DNA from: Sipunculus nudus
Taxonomy: Eukaryota > Annelida > Sipuncula > Golfingiida > Sipunculidae
Assembly: GCA_026874595.1 (NCBI GenBank)
Contig: CM049322.1
Span: 36,577,840-36,641,839 of the forward strand
DNA length: 64,000 nucleotides
Direction: 5' to 3'
Made by a program: the position numbers and the translations under genes. How positions within the stretch are numbered: the stretch's first letter is position 1; the number at the start of each line of letters is the position of its first letter. The notes under the pieces were generated by a model. The model saw only the letters and a program-made list of their open reading frames with translations, made no database searches and had not been told where the DNA came from. Positions 14,737 through 27,312 of this stretch are shown here, piece after piece.

Positions 14737-14926
14737 TTTAAAGGGGAATATCACCTATCTGACCTTTATAAACTGAAGGTAATCCCTTGGAGCTTTTATA
14801 AAAATATGCCAGAAAACATGGACACACAGGCTGCTTGTTTTGTTTATATCAACATTTTAATTATATGTGGGAGCCCGCCAAAAAAATTAAAACCAATTCA
14901 ACAAAGGCATCTGGCTGCAGTTCAGC
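14737..14926 (+). repeat. Dispersed repeat D, copy 1
   Basis: This matches 42664-42857 in reverse. Shared blocks are AAAGGGG, ATCACCTATCTGACCTT, ATAAACT(G/A)AAGGTA, GCCAGAAAA, CAGGCTGCTTGTTT, ATATGTGGG and ATTCAACAA(A/G)GGCATCTG. The 150-codon open frame that spans it (14635-15087) begins with a non-ATG codon and takes much of its sequence from this repeat, so I do not call it a gene. Confidence 0.7.
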
Positions 14927-15853
14927 TTCCAACCTCACACCTTAGGTTACATGTTTTCCTGTTTGTCATTGTTTACCTGTTTGTCACTCTTTACAAACAT
15001 GTTAAGGTAAGTTCATACATCCTTCACAGAGACATTATAAGAAATTTTCATAACCAAATTACCCTTAGATTATTAAGGTATTCATAGAGGAAGCCAGAAA
15101 CAAGATGAATTCTTTTTCAAAATAACTGCCCATGACCCCCCCTGTTTTTAGTCATAGAGTCTGTAGAGCAATTCATATTTTGTTTGGTTGCCTTAAGATA
15201 CATTTCAGCATATCTCTCAGGTTATATTGAAGCCTCCTAACCCACTAAATTTTCTTTGACTCTCTGGTGGCTACTGAACCAGGGACCCTCAGCAATAGTA
15301 TACTAGTATACAACAGTGGTGTTTTGATTAATGGAGAGAATCAATTATTGGTGTTTTTCTTTCATAACTGTTTACACTGGTTTTATCTTTGTTTAATTGA
15401 TCGTATATATGATTGTATATATATGCCCTTGCTTAAATGTCATATTACCAAAAAAATAAACAGCCAATAACATTTAAAACTTAACTGTTTACCAGCCATT
15501 TTACCTTAATTGATTTTTCAGTGTGAGTGCCCATTTAAAATCAACCACTTGTCTGTGGATGTTACCATAAAGCCTTGAGTAAGACCTTACGACTTTGCTT
15601 ACTATGATAATGGGATTTATCCAGTCTTTACATGAATACTGACTTATATTATACTTACTTATATAAGAATATTTTAGGGAAATGCATTATAAAAATATAA
15701 TACCGGTAATCCATCATTGGTTGATATTTCCTGTCTACTACTCCCTCAGACACTGATCCTTCAATGAATCAGAATATGATGTTCTAACAAGCTTAGCATA
15801 TACAAGTGACAATCTTCAGTAAAATTCCACTTCAGATACGTGTTTTCCCTGAG

Positions 15854-16151
15854 GAAATCTGTTGGTGACAACCACAAGTGTGACAGTATCTCACCACATG
15901 TCCAACAAACCACTGGGGAAGTGTAACGGATGGTGCAAGGGAGAGCTGAATCACAAGAGGGATTCCCGGATCACGTTTAATACCAAACAGAAGAATGCAG
16001 TGAAATACACCAACGGAAACTTCCTGTCTCTATGGATACCATCATGTGACATTTACAAGAAGACCAATATATGTTACAGGGTGTCGCAATTCCATATGGG
16101 GGTTGTGAACGATGGTGCGACTGGGAATTTTGCTTTAGTCAAAACCCTAGG
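15854..16151 (+). CDS. Candidate exon or gene relic, unrecognised protein
   Basis: An open frame of about 99 codons stands out from its AT-rich surroundings by balanced base composition and coding-like third positions. It encodes a cysteine-containing, Lys/Asn-rich stretch (KCNGWCKGELNH, then LWIPSCDIYKKTNICYRV). A good acceptor, GTTTTCCCTGAG, precedes it. At its end CTAGG is followed by GTAAAA, which could be a donor; otherwise TAA at 16153 ends the protein and an AATAAA lies about 190 bp on. There is no convincing ATG at its start, which fits an internal or terminal exon. I cannot name the family. It could also be a fragment of an old gene or transposon. Confidence 0.33.
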
Positions 16152-16159
16152 GTAAAACG

Positions 16160-18289
16160 AACAATATTTTACCGCAAATACTTTAGCGGATCTCCACCTC
16201 TACATGTCTCAAGGGAAGCACCAACCAGACATGGGTAGAACAGAGCAAGACACCGTTAACAAATAATGTGTTTAGTTGCAGCATAATTTATAGCAGCGAA
16301 AGTTCCAACAAACCCCTTAATCATAATTTTATTCTCTTAATTAGCAATAAAATGTTACCTAAATACCCTTCTTTGCTATATTGTTTACAGTTTTAAACAG
16401 GTTGTTATTTTATATTTGCCACTTACTGCAATTCAAGTATTAATAGACCTGACATTAAAAATCTTGACATATTATGCCATTGCAAAAAACTATGGACTGT
16501 GTGTTCCATATATGCCATATTAAAGATCCATCTCTGCATGATAACAGTCTGAATTACATTGAAAATATCTATCCTGGCATAAATGAATTTATATTGAGAA
16601 CACATTAGACCGTGATCACACCAGTCAAATTTTAGAAAACGGTATTTGCTCCATATTTATCCCTGGGCTTACTTTATCACACTGTTGCATTCACATAAAT
16701 GTACCTTCTTCATTATACCATGGAACATATATAATTCAACCATTCTGCTTTATGTCAATGTTCTTCACAAAAATGTACAATGGAAGACATATTCATGGCA
16801 AGTTTATCAAGATCCTGTTTAAATTACTGCAAGACTATATACATGCAGGGCTTTTAGGAACGCAGAGAAAAGTGTCACTGATTCTCGAAATGTCTTTTCC
16901 AAGCTCAGTTCAAGGAGTACTAGTGTCAGATTAGACGTGCATATCCAGTTGCATGTAGGACTGTGAGGGTGAAATCTGGCTCTTGTTGCAGTCAATGACT
17001 ACTGAAAACAACCAACAATAAAACAATCAGTTATGTAAACAGTGCACTGTGCTGGTATCTGACAGCTGACCAGTACATTTTCCAATCATCAAAAATCATG
17101 TAATTAAACAATATATTATCTATAATGATACAACATTGAAATTTAATAATCTGAATTGTAATTCAGTTTTATGTTACCCTTCAAACAGTGAGGCAGAATC
17201 CCATGTGACACTTGAAACTTTTTGACTGAGTGTTTGGAACACTCCATTTTGTTTTCATACTGAAAGCCCTGAAGGACTATATACGCATATATAACCTTCA
17301 AAAGACCAAGGTCATTCTGCCAAAATGTATTTCTGTCCTTTTTCTGAGGAATCTGTTTTACGGTGACACAAAGAATATCTGAATTCTAGGCTGAAGCTCT
17401 TGGTCCCGATAGTTTCACTGCAAGCTGTAAGCAGTTTATCATATTTGTGTCCTATTCATTTCTGGGATTCATATGAAAATGTGAACGGAAGAGATTTATC
17501 TAATATTTTTTTATGGCTAGGCCTTCTGGTCATGTGACCTTCAGTCCTTCTTTACAAAGTTAGCTGGGACAAACCAAAGAAAATGTATGTAAATTCCATA
17601 TGGACTATGAGAACAAAAAAATATATGGTGCAGGCATGCTATTTTTTTACTCAATACTTATCCAGAATTTTGTAAGCTACCAAGGAAAAGTTTAAATTAC
17701 ACATCAGCAATTGATGCATATAGTCCGTAGAAAATATTTCATATAAAATTTAGTTGAGCTGCTATATCTGCAAGAATTGTTTTAAGGAATTGAACCAAGA
17801 GCACAAATTGAAAAACAGGAGCAACTTGTTTTTTTTTTGTGTGTGGTCTAAGTATATGCATCTCAGGCCATTTTTGTTGTTCAGTGACTTTTTGGTGGAT
17901 TCATATCATACTGTATGGTGCAGATACTGACTTTTTCCACATAATGAATTTTATCCGCTCACACCAGATTCCCATTATATCTTATGAAAGAACTACCCCA
18001 AATTTTCCTTGGTGAATTTTTTTAGATTCTGGCATAATTATCTCTTCATATTTTGAGGTGGACACTGAACTAGACTATAATTAACCCTTTACTGTTCAGA
18101 TTAGCCTGTGGATTGTCACACTCCTACTGTTCAGATTTATTTTGCATTTTTTCCACATTTTGACATGAATCTATATAAGAGACATTAACTCAGTAACCGT
18201 TAAAGGTATCTTTGTGAAATTTTCAGCTTTTACTGTCAGGTATATGTCCATCATGTTATTTTATTTATTTTCTACATACCTGGTTTGAT
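16160..18289. other. Non-coding
   Basis: Nothing recognisable; several short open frames lack support. Confidence 0.5.
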
Positions 18290-19730
18290 ATGTATGTAGC
18301 TAAGGTATATACAGGTAAAAACAGGTAAATCTGTACTAACTGTATTTCCACTCACTGGTATATCACCAAAATGACCCCTTTCATCCTGTTCAGGTAACCC
18401 ATTAACCATTTGATAAAAACAGGGAAATTTAAGGATTTTTTTTCACTCTAAGGTAATTATTAATTAAAGGTAAGAAAAAGGTAAATGATTTGGTTTAATA
18501 CTGGAAAGGGAACCACCAACGAACCAGAATGTGCAAGTAAAATTGGATTTTTCTGTGGAAATCAAATATTTTTCACCTGAAAAGCTTGCTGACCCAAAGA
18601 GCACATTCTATGATTATTAACATATAACACATATGTTTACCTGTACAGGTAAGTAAAGGTAAATTATTTTTTTTTCTGAATATGTTAGCAAACACCTTGT
18701 TCATCAATATAGTTACTATAAATTAATACCTTCTCTATTTATGGACTGTATAATTCATTTTGATATAAGAACAGGTGCTTTTAATACAGTAATTAAGTTA
18801 CCTATGTGAATAGTACCTTTGTTCTTCAACTGATCTAATTACCTGTGGCAGTGACAAAATCATGCTGAAAAGTGGCTGAGAAGAATATGGATAAACAAGT
18901 GTCAACTGTGTAAAACCATTATATTTTGATTTTTCAGACATGTAAAACATAAATTGATAATTTTGGTTACGGTTACACATAAAAACATACTCACCTGTAC
19001 AGGTGAGTTCAGGTAAATACAGGTAAATTATTTTTTTCATGAAGTATATATTTTATACATGTAATAAGGGAGAAAAAAAAACATACAACTTAATTTTGAG
19101 TGCCATGTGTAAAATTTATGAATTATAGGTACTAACTGCACTATTTATTGGGTTACCTGAAATGATACCTTTGATCTTAAACAGATTTAATTACCTTTGT
19201 AAGTACAGAATATAAAGACAACTTTTCATTTTAAAAGTGGAGAGGAAAATTTTGAAGGAGTTAAAACAATATGCAGAAGCTATCTTTTAATTAACTGCAC
19301 AGCGACGAGACTTGTGGATTTCAATTTTGCCAATTTCTACCTGTAAAAGTTTACTCACCTGCACAGGTAAGATCAGGTAAATAAAGGTAAATTCTCATTT
19401 TTTTAATTTAAATTATATATTATACTTGTTATAAGGGACATTGCAATAAAAACTATTTACTTTGTTCCAATGTGCAAAATATATAATTTATGGGTGTGAA
19501 ATGCACTAATTATCTGGTTACCTGTAATATACCTTTTTATGTCAAATTAATATATATTTACATGTGCAGGCAAAAACAAATCGCCGACTGATTTTAAAAT
19601 AAAATCTGGAAAAATGTGTCTACCCTGTTTGTTAACATTTCATGCAATAATAAAATTGCTGTTTAGTTGGTCTGTCGCGTTTATCTGCACAGGTAAAAAT
19701 CCAGGTGCGACAGGTAAACAGGTGTGCACT
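18290..19730. repeat. Decayed tandem array, units about 330-365 bp
   Basis: The marker ACCTGTACAGGTAAGT, or a close variant, followed by CAGGTAAAT occurs near 18304, 18639, 18993, 19357 and 19683. Between markers the order is constant: ATTATTTTTTT, then GTACTAA or GCACTA, then GGTTACCTG, then TACCTTT, then an A-rich block. Unit lengths vary and identity is low, so the array is old. The dense CAGGTAA words could mimic splice donors. Confidence 0.72.
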
Positions 19731-19745
19731 TGGTTCGATCAACGA

Positions 19746-19973
19746 TTAGCCTAAATAAACGTTGATATATCCAAATCTTTCCCATTCGAAACAGTGCGAT
19801 GGTACTAAAATTTGAAATAGAAAATCAAAACCAAAATGTCTTACACTTGTGAAAACTCTTATTTTCTTAATTGAGGGTATCCATGCAATTTCTTTTGTAG
19901 TACCCGCCCCCGCGGCTGACGGTGATTGAGCGATAATGAGTGAATTTAGCAATATGTAGCACACAAGGTACAT
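19746..19973 (-). CDS. Possible first exon with signal-peptide-like start (weak)
   Basis: A 75-codon frame starts with a hydrophobic stretch (YLVCYILLNSLIIAQS) followed by small residues, like a secretory signal with a plausible cleavage site. It sits at the edge of the CpG-rich region, with CACGTG boxes 230-290 bp upstream in its own orientation. A possible donor (CAAGT then GTAAGA) lies about 45 codons in. The context of the ATG is poor and I recognise no homologue, so chance is the main alternative. Confidence 0.15.
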   Translation of the reverse strand: MYLVCYILLNSLIIAQSPSAAGAGTTKEIAWIPSIKKIRVFTSVRHFGFDFLFQILVPSHCFEWERFGYINVYLG

Positions 19974-20204
19974 TAACGAGGCGGTTTTCCAGACTTTAGT
20001 TGCAGAATTATCCTATCTAGTCAATATAACGGAAAAATAAAAATAAATAAAACATTTACTGGACAATTAAGATGCAAGACGACACGTCTGTTTGGGTTTT
20101 TTTTCCTGAACGGTCCAATTTTACCGCGTCATCCCTCAGCCAGCGGTGACGCACTGACGCTGTAAACTTTTCTCACCCAATCGTATCTACTTTTACATCG
20201 GCAA

Positions 20205-20290
20205 GGTTCACGTGACTGGGTCTGGCGTGTTTATTTTGTAAAGTCTTTTAAATGGACATGGTTCACGTGACTGAGTCTGGCGTGTTTATT
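20205..20290. repeat. 55 bp direct repeat carrying CACGTG boxes
   Basis: GGTTCACGTGACTG(G/A)GTCTGG followed by CGTGTTTATT occurs at 20205 and 20260. Each copy holds the E-box-like TCACGTGAC. Confidence 0.8.
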
Positions 20291-20362
20291 ATAAGAAGCG
20301 TCATGAGATGCTGTGCCGACTGGCGGTCGAATTATTCTTTTTTTTTTTGTGGGGGTGGTGGT

Positions 20363-20385
20363 GGGGGGGGGGGGGGGGGGGGGGG
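20363..20385 (+). repeat. (G)23 tract
   Basis: An uninterrupted run of 23 G follows GTGGGGGTGGTGGT, giving strong G-quadruplex potential. It is next to a poly-T run. Confidence 0.9.
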
Positions 20386-20452
20386 AGTTACCTGGAAACA
20401 TCCTCTCACGTCATGCAAGAGTTACCTGGAAACATCCTCTCACGTCATGCAA
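20385..20452. repeat. 34 bp perfect tandem duplication
   Basis: GAGTTACCTGGAAACATCCT... is repeated exactly once (20385-20418, 20419-20452), which suggests a recent duplication next to the G tract. Confidence 0.9.
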
Positions 20453-23400
20453 TATGTATGCATTAGAATCGATTTTTTTCCCGCAGGGATCAGAAACAAT
20501 GAGAACACTGGTAGTACTAGTGGAACAATAATTTATTACATATATAATAAATAGGCCTATGCACATTAATGTAAACAAATCGTTATTAACAAGAATATAA
20601 AATAACGGAAAATCAATATTTTTTATTGTTGGAAAGGTGTTTTTAAAATGTGCTATTGGGGATAATGCACATAATACCAAAGTTTATAAACGTGGGATAA
20701 CGATACTAAACTGTGAAGTAACACCAAAGAAACATGTTTTCACAGTACATTTTAATGTAGGTTATGTTATTCAAATATATAGGCCTACGTAAGTCCAACA
20801 ATGCTTATTAAAATCATGCCTAGTTACTATGATTTCATAGCAGTACATTCTGGTATCTTAGAGGACAATTGCATGTAGGCCTACATATCTTCATGCACTT
20901 ACTTATCCAGGTCTTCAATTTGCACTTTATTTCAGTGACATTTAAATGAAGCATAATTACGTCATATGAAATTAATATAAAATGGAAATATAATATATAA
21001 TTACATTTATTCAATTCAACTTCACTTGAAGAAAAGTAGAAAATTTATTTAATAATTTTGAGATGCACATGCAATTCCTTGGTTAACTAGCTGTATACAC
21101 GAGACCTAACTTCAAATCATTTAGCTAATCTGGTAACCTCCGTATGCAACTTTGTACATTTAAGCCCTCATATAGTCAGAAATCATGCACTGCTGATAAA
21201 ACTTCAGCTTCAGCAGGAAAGCATGCGGTCTCCCCAGGCTGCAAGGTGGTGATTTCACGGAGAGGCAGAGTTCCAGTTAATTATAAAACAATATGCAGCA
21301 ACAATTCAATAATTCTTAAGAAGCACCTGGAATGTTCCAAAAACTTCTAATAAGTTATGATCTCTTGGGTGTTTGTTTATTTATTTATTTTGTATTCACC
21401 AGTCCCGTCAGCTGTACAGACGCGGACCATGACCTACACCTGGCAATTATACATGTCGTTCGGTTCCCGAACATTGTAAATGATGTCATTATCCTTTGAT
21501 GATTAATGTTATAGATGCCAATTTAAAGTAGTAATTTTCACTCCGAATCCCCGTCTGGTTGGCCACATGTTGTGTGCTGTCTTTCCGCTAAAATCTTCTG
21601 TGTGATCTTCCTTGTGCTAATAAAACTGTCAATCAAACGTGAAAATGACAAGGTCGGTGGGTAAAAATAGAAGCCGACACCCTGTGGTATTTTAGGTCTT
21701 CGAAAGGGGCAAGTTTGAGACAAAGCCATCAAACATTTTGCAATATAGATATATTTGTATACCTGCGTCTTTTAAATCTTATTGTACAGCAATGTAAAGG
21801 TACAATTAGATTTCAGTCTAATTTGTCCACCTGCATGGTTTCTCGATCGTCATTTTGAATACACCATGCGCATGCATATCGAAAGTCCGCATCTTTGGTC
21901 TTAATATTTTACTTTCACTGTGTCACCGTCACTATATATATATACGCTATAGCTTCTAATTTAAGATTGGCGAATGCATTTTATTCATTTTCTTGCATGT
22001 ATCATGACTGAGACTGACTCCGCCGTATGACTTTAAAGGATTATCATGACCACGACACATTTTCCATATTTAATCCCTGGGCCATGCATGCAAGCGTTGA
22101 CTGGGTTTTGAGAGCGATATCAATATAAAGCGGCGTTTATACCGGGTGCACGTACGGTATATGCGATATATATGCAGTCTGCGGTATACGTTATGTATTT
22201 TTTATGAATATAGGCGGCGAATGAACCCGATTTGAGAAACTTTCATGGATGAAATATAAAAAGGAGTTATAAGTTCTGGTATTAGTGATCAGATTTTATG
22301 TTTAAAAGGTACACACATTTATAACTGTTCCTTACAACAATGAATAGCCTGTTATAGGCAAACGTATTACAAAAAAAAAATTATTTACTTCAATTCATAA
22401 TATAATAGGTTATATTTTTTAAATTTAGTTTGCTATGTGCCATATATATTTAAGGATGTTTTGCAGCTCCGCCGAAAATCTGTTTCACTGGCAGTGACAA
22501 CTACTGGTGCTTTTTTCAATCACTAATGACAATTATAATACGCACATAGGCCTATATATATATACACACACACAAAAGCGCGCACACGTGCACGTACACA
22601 TGTAGCCTATACATATACAGGAAGTACTACACATATAAAAATTTGTAAAATCTGTTCAGTATGTGTTAAAACCGTATTAATACATATTTGTTCAAGCGTA
22701 TAAGTCACTTACTGTCTTGTTTTACATATTCAAGGATCTGGGTGTATAGGCGTACAGTTCGTAAAATAATTACTTCAATATTTCATGGAGTATAAAGTTA
22801 TCTTTATATTTTACACTGGAAAATTAACTATATCCATATAATATCTGGCTGTTTCTAATTTAAGACGGTATTAATTTTATTTTCAATCCAAAAAGCCTCT
22901 TAGAATGATTGACAGTTCTTGTGCACGGCCGATTGTGCCCGATTACGATTGTACATAGAATGTTTGGCACAGAAATGATCACTAGTAAACAATCAGACAT
23001 CACATATATATACGACATGATATATGACAGTATCTTCGATTTTTAGTTAAGAAAATATGTTAATATTTAAAATAAATACTCATTTTATTATATGATATCG
23101 GTTAAAAATGGTTTTCAAGTGCCAGTACATGACACAGTAAGGAGGTCACGCAGATCACGTGCGTGGTGTCTGTCAGACGCGTCAGTCAGTCGGACGGCGA
23201 TCATTGGTCACAAGTTAAACCAATAAAAAAGGGGATAATATATGATCTTGGAAATGTTTAACGGAAGTTAAATCTGTAAACACACTGCACTTGATTTTGT
23301 CACCAGGATTGATTGCCAACATTTGGTAATTTACCGATTTCTGATGAATTTAGCGTAGGTGTCTGATTTTACTCTCGCAGCCGACATGTTACCAGGGCCC

Positions 23401-23603
23401 ACGTAACAAGGCCACGTGAGTGAAAGTCAATCATTTTTATATTTTTTCCAACAAGTCTGCGTTCGCGCCAGTTTTGATCTTGGTCACATGTTAGAACAAC
23501 ACTTGACGTTTTTCTCTTTCATTTAAGTACAAATATGATGGATGACAATAAACATTTCACCCCCAAAACTTGCCCCAATTACGGGTATGTAAAATGGGCT
23601 TTA

Positions 23604-23665
23604 GCGCGCCCGGGCGGGCGTTTTTGAACACCAGGCCCGTGACAAACCGCGCGCCCTGGCGGGCG
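23604..23665. repeat. GC-rich 17 bp direct repeat
   Basis: GCGCGCCCGGGCGGGCG and GCGCGCCCTGGCGGGCG differ by one base and lie 45 bp apart in otherwise AT-rich DNA. Confidence 0.8.
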
Positions 23666-25592
23666 TTGTTGGAGTTTAAAGCCTTAATGCAATAAACATT
23701 TGAGTAGTACCATTAAAATGTTGAACCAAATATGACTTAATTTGCTTTTATCTATGGATCACCAAACAAATGAAATTCCCATAACATAATTAACCAAATA
23801 CTAATGTAAAAAATTGCATCTTGAGTGCCAAGTGTTAAGGATGATCATGCTTTCTTGTCAGAGAGAAAATATATAAACTTATCTATCAGTATATATATTA
23901 ACCTAAGTTGGTTCCAGTGCTTGCAGTATAGTGCTCGATACAGCTAAGGTACAGCAGATTAACTAAACGTTAAGCACGCTGGAGTTATCTGATGATCGCC
24001 CAGGTGCCGATACCGGCAACGGTGTGAAACTCGGAGTAATAACACGATGCTCCAGTTTAATCTTTATATATATATATATATATAGGCCAAGATGTTACCA
24101 ATAAAAAGCCATTAATTGTAAAGCACTACTCTGGAAATAATCAGGACAAAAGTTTGACTTAATTTCATATGCAAAGTGGTCCATTTAAAATGCAGTGGCT
24201 CACATCTGCATCAATAATACCGTAGGAAGGCTTTGGGCAATCATAGAAATCATTATTAAGTATTATGAATGAAAGTAATTTATGCCATTATGTTTGTCCT
24301 TTGATATTTATATAAAAAAAATAAGCAAATGAAGATTGCTGTCTACAGAGTAAAAGAATTTGGCCCATGTTCATAAAGAATATACCCCATGAATATGTAG
24401 GAGATCATTTTCGTAACATTCATAACTAATATGCACTTTTTTATCACACAGACATAACATGTATAATATGAAACTCTACACACTACATTTAAATTCATTT
24501 TTAAGCAGAATAAAGTTAAAGACAAATAAGTGTTTAAAGCTGAGGACTTGTGCATTGTAATTAACATATATAAACCTTGTTGCAGTGTTAAGCTACAGAG
24601 AGTTAACCCAGTTCAAGCCTACAAGAGCCTTGTCAAAGGCAGATGGTGAAATATCAGTAGCACCAAAGAAATTCACTTTGATGCCTTAAAATCAAAATCT
24701 AACTTATGGAATATTCCATGGCAAGTGTATGTAACACCATAAAAACCTGAAATTCAAAGGGTTTAATAATACTGTATAATATATGTAAACTCAAGAAATG
24801 AAGATGCAAATGGCCTTGATTGTGAGCTATTATTTTATTTCTTGAGTCATTTTCAAGAGCTAAAGGTAACTGATTGTGAATATGCTTTTAAGACTCAAAC
24901 TAAAGCCACTCAGTCTATGGTCAGAAATGTTGCTAACAGACTGATTTGAGGTGAACTGACACACACTGGGTGCTCACAACATGTGTAGATCAAGCTCTCA
25001 TTGTCAAAGGTGCCATAAACATGAAGGAATCAATACAAATTGTACTTGTCACCAAGGTGGCTATTATGATAGTGGCAGATGAAACAGACAGTGTACCCTG
25101 TCTGGGGGGACTATAGTGTGATTTGGATTTTCTGTATTATATGTGTCACATCTGTATAGTGGATCAACTCATTTAAAGATAGTTAAGAAGAATCATGTGT
25201 TGTTAGTCTTCAAAGGGTTCATCTTTATGAAGCAAGAAATTCTGAAAAGAATTATGCATGTCAATTAACTGAACTTTATATATAAACTGTCCTAACAAAT
25301 TTATAGACAAATCATTTTAAATATTTACTTATCCTAAAAAAATATTAAATGATATACATTTTGCAGTTTTGAAGCTCTATTAGCTTGATGCAGAGCACAA
25401 GTTTTTGCATTATGGGGGACAGGTCAACAGTGTATAGATGGCAATGTTTTATGAATTACCATTAAGATAAACATTACATTAGAATAATAACAATAAGGAA
25501 AATAATATATTTTAACCAGTCCTGTCTTATATATTCTTTTTAAATCAATCTATGAGAGTCTCCCATTTAGAATTTTACCATTTTTCTTGCAG

Positions 25593-25696
25593 TTCTGATA
25601 AGAAATGAATTCATTTCCTCCAATGGCAATGCCACAGTTAAAGCCTTATCAATGTCCATGTCCAATTTCTACAACTGGTGACGTTTCTACAGATAG
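25593..25696 (+). CDS. Candidate small exon with a start codon (unrecognised)
   Basis: A 104 nt segment has a strong pyrimidine-rich acceptor (CCATTTTTCTTGCAG) and a strong donor (ATAG then GTAAGC). Inside is an ATG at 25605 with a purine at -3, preceded by two in-frame stops, giving 30 codons plus two bases before the donor. The peptide is proline- and cysteine-rich (LKPYQCPCP) and I do not recognise it. A 5' non-coding exon could lie in the CpG-rich stretch near 23.1-23.4 kb, where a GTGAGT donor occurs at 23414. No downstream partner exon was found, so this is a hypothesis from splice signals alone. It lies on the opposite strand to the Ig gene. Confidence 0.28.
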
Positions 25697-26140
25697 GTAA
25701 GCAATACTTTAGCATAACCCTATAGCCCATTAGACAGACAATCTGTCAGCAACACTTCAGCCATAATCCTGTCTGAAAGCAGCTACCCAATCCATGGCAC
25801 TAGCTGGACTAAGTCATTTTGATTTATTTGTGTCACTGGATGAAAGTTTGCTCAGGCTGAAATCTTCATGTCTGCTAAAATCACTATGTCATTTAATCTG
25901 GCACCTAGCAACCAACCAAAATCACCTAGCAACTGAGCAAAGACACATTTCAAACGCCTAGTAACTATGGAGGGTAATGCTTTCTCATCTATGTCGGAAA
26001 AAAATATAATTTAACACCTGCCTCTTGGTTGACTGAAAAGAGTAAATAAAGAATGAGTAAGCTTGGGCACATGAATAAGAAGTTAAATGTAATAGAATCA
26101 AATTAAAAATGTTCATATAGCTGCTAGGCCATGGCATCAT

Positions 26141-26188
<48 letters not shown>

Positions 26189-26215
26189 CATATATATAAA
26201 TATATATATATATTT
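26141..26215. repeat. (TC)n(TA)n compound microsatellite
   Basis: A TC run of about nine units passes into TA repeats with a few interruptions. Confidence 0.95.
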
Positions 26216-27312
26216 TAGATCGCACATGCAAGATTGGGACAAACATTAACCAATTTCAAAAACTACTTTCAAATTCCAGTGGTCCAGCTTTAATTTTCAG
26301 CTCTGAAGGTTGTCTCATAAAATACTTTATCAAAATTATAAAAATCTTTTATAAAAATTAAATTATTTCTTTACCAGGTGCAATAGGAAGTCTTCCTGTT
26401 TCCCATTTACTATCTATTATATACCTAAACTTACATGGATCATTTATTTCTACATACTGGTAATCTTTTAGAGATTATAGTTTGAGGGATATAGTTCAGC
26501 TGAAGAAAACCATGTTAGATTCATCATTATTTAGCATATGCCACTGATTTTGATAGCAAATTTATCACCATAGGACTCTACTATTTGTGCACAAAAAGTG
26601 CACAATGGATAAAAGAAATTCTCTCGGTAGAAAGAAACACTAAGAGTCTGCTGTCACAGATTATATGTCTCCTCCAAACAGGTTCTCACTTACAGTGAAA
26701 GAAACCACTTACAGAGAGTGACAAATATAACAAACCAAGCCACTGGCTGTGATGGCAGCTTTCCCATAATTCTCTCCTCAGGGGGGTGAATATTTTTAAC
26801 CTTTGTGCTTTACTCATATTTCCTCGTCACTTCTATCGCAAACCTTTTAAACATCCATCAGAATCTCAGTGAAACTGGTAGGAGAGAATTTTACAAAGGT
26901 CAAACACGCTTTCACAGGATTAAACGTCAGTTGTGATAAAAGCACTGAAACTCTGTTGATTGAGATGGAGTACTTACAGTAACAGCAGGTTAATTAATGT
27001 GCTTACATAAAAGGGCTTTACCAGGAGGAAATCGTCTGATAAGGAACAAGTTTTCCTGGTTTTTGTCCTGACTTTTTGGGAAGTTATTAAGAATCTCAAT
27101 TCTCTCTTGACAGCCCTACCAATTTATCACTTATATGTGTCTGGCGAATCTCGAGCATGCGGTTCCAATGTTCTTGTGCCTGACTGGATTCAGTATAAAA
27201 TTTTTTTTTCTTCTTACACTGACTTTCAGCCTGGTTGTATCTTACAATGTCAGAAACAATGAAAAGGACAATATCACAGGTTTCTATTCCAAACAGTAAA
27301 CTGTTGAAATAT

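Larger units (their letters stand above)
19900..23680. promoter_or_regulatory. CpG-rich interval, possible promoter region
   Basis: This is the stretch with the most CpG in the window. It holds CACGTG at 20209, 20264, 23157 and 23411, opposing CCAAT boxes around 23197-23226 (ATTGGTC and ACCAATAAAA), and a GC-rich direct repeat at 23604-23665. A GTGAGT donor occurs at 23414. The direction is uncertain: a plus-strand start could lead to the candidate exon at 25593, and a minus-strand start to the weak frame at 19973. CpG density alone does not prove promoter function. Confidence 0.3.
23690..27300. other. Non-coding apart from the candidate exon at 25593
   Basis: This contains a short TA repeat (24064-24086), the TC/TA microsatellite at 26141, and a moderately complex block at 26750-27130 that could be regulatory. 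Confidence 0.5.

Noticed and set aside
14635-15087. 150-codon frame as a gene
   Set aside because: It starts without an ATG and runs through a dispersed repeat also found at 42664-42857.
23414-23420. Definite 5' splice donor of a plus-strand gene
   Set aside because: GTGAGT is a good donor word but nothing else locates an exon here, so it is kept only as part of a hypothesis.
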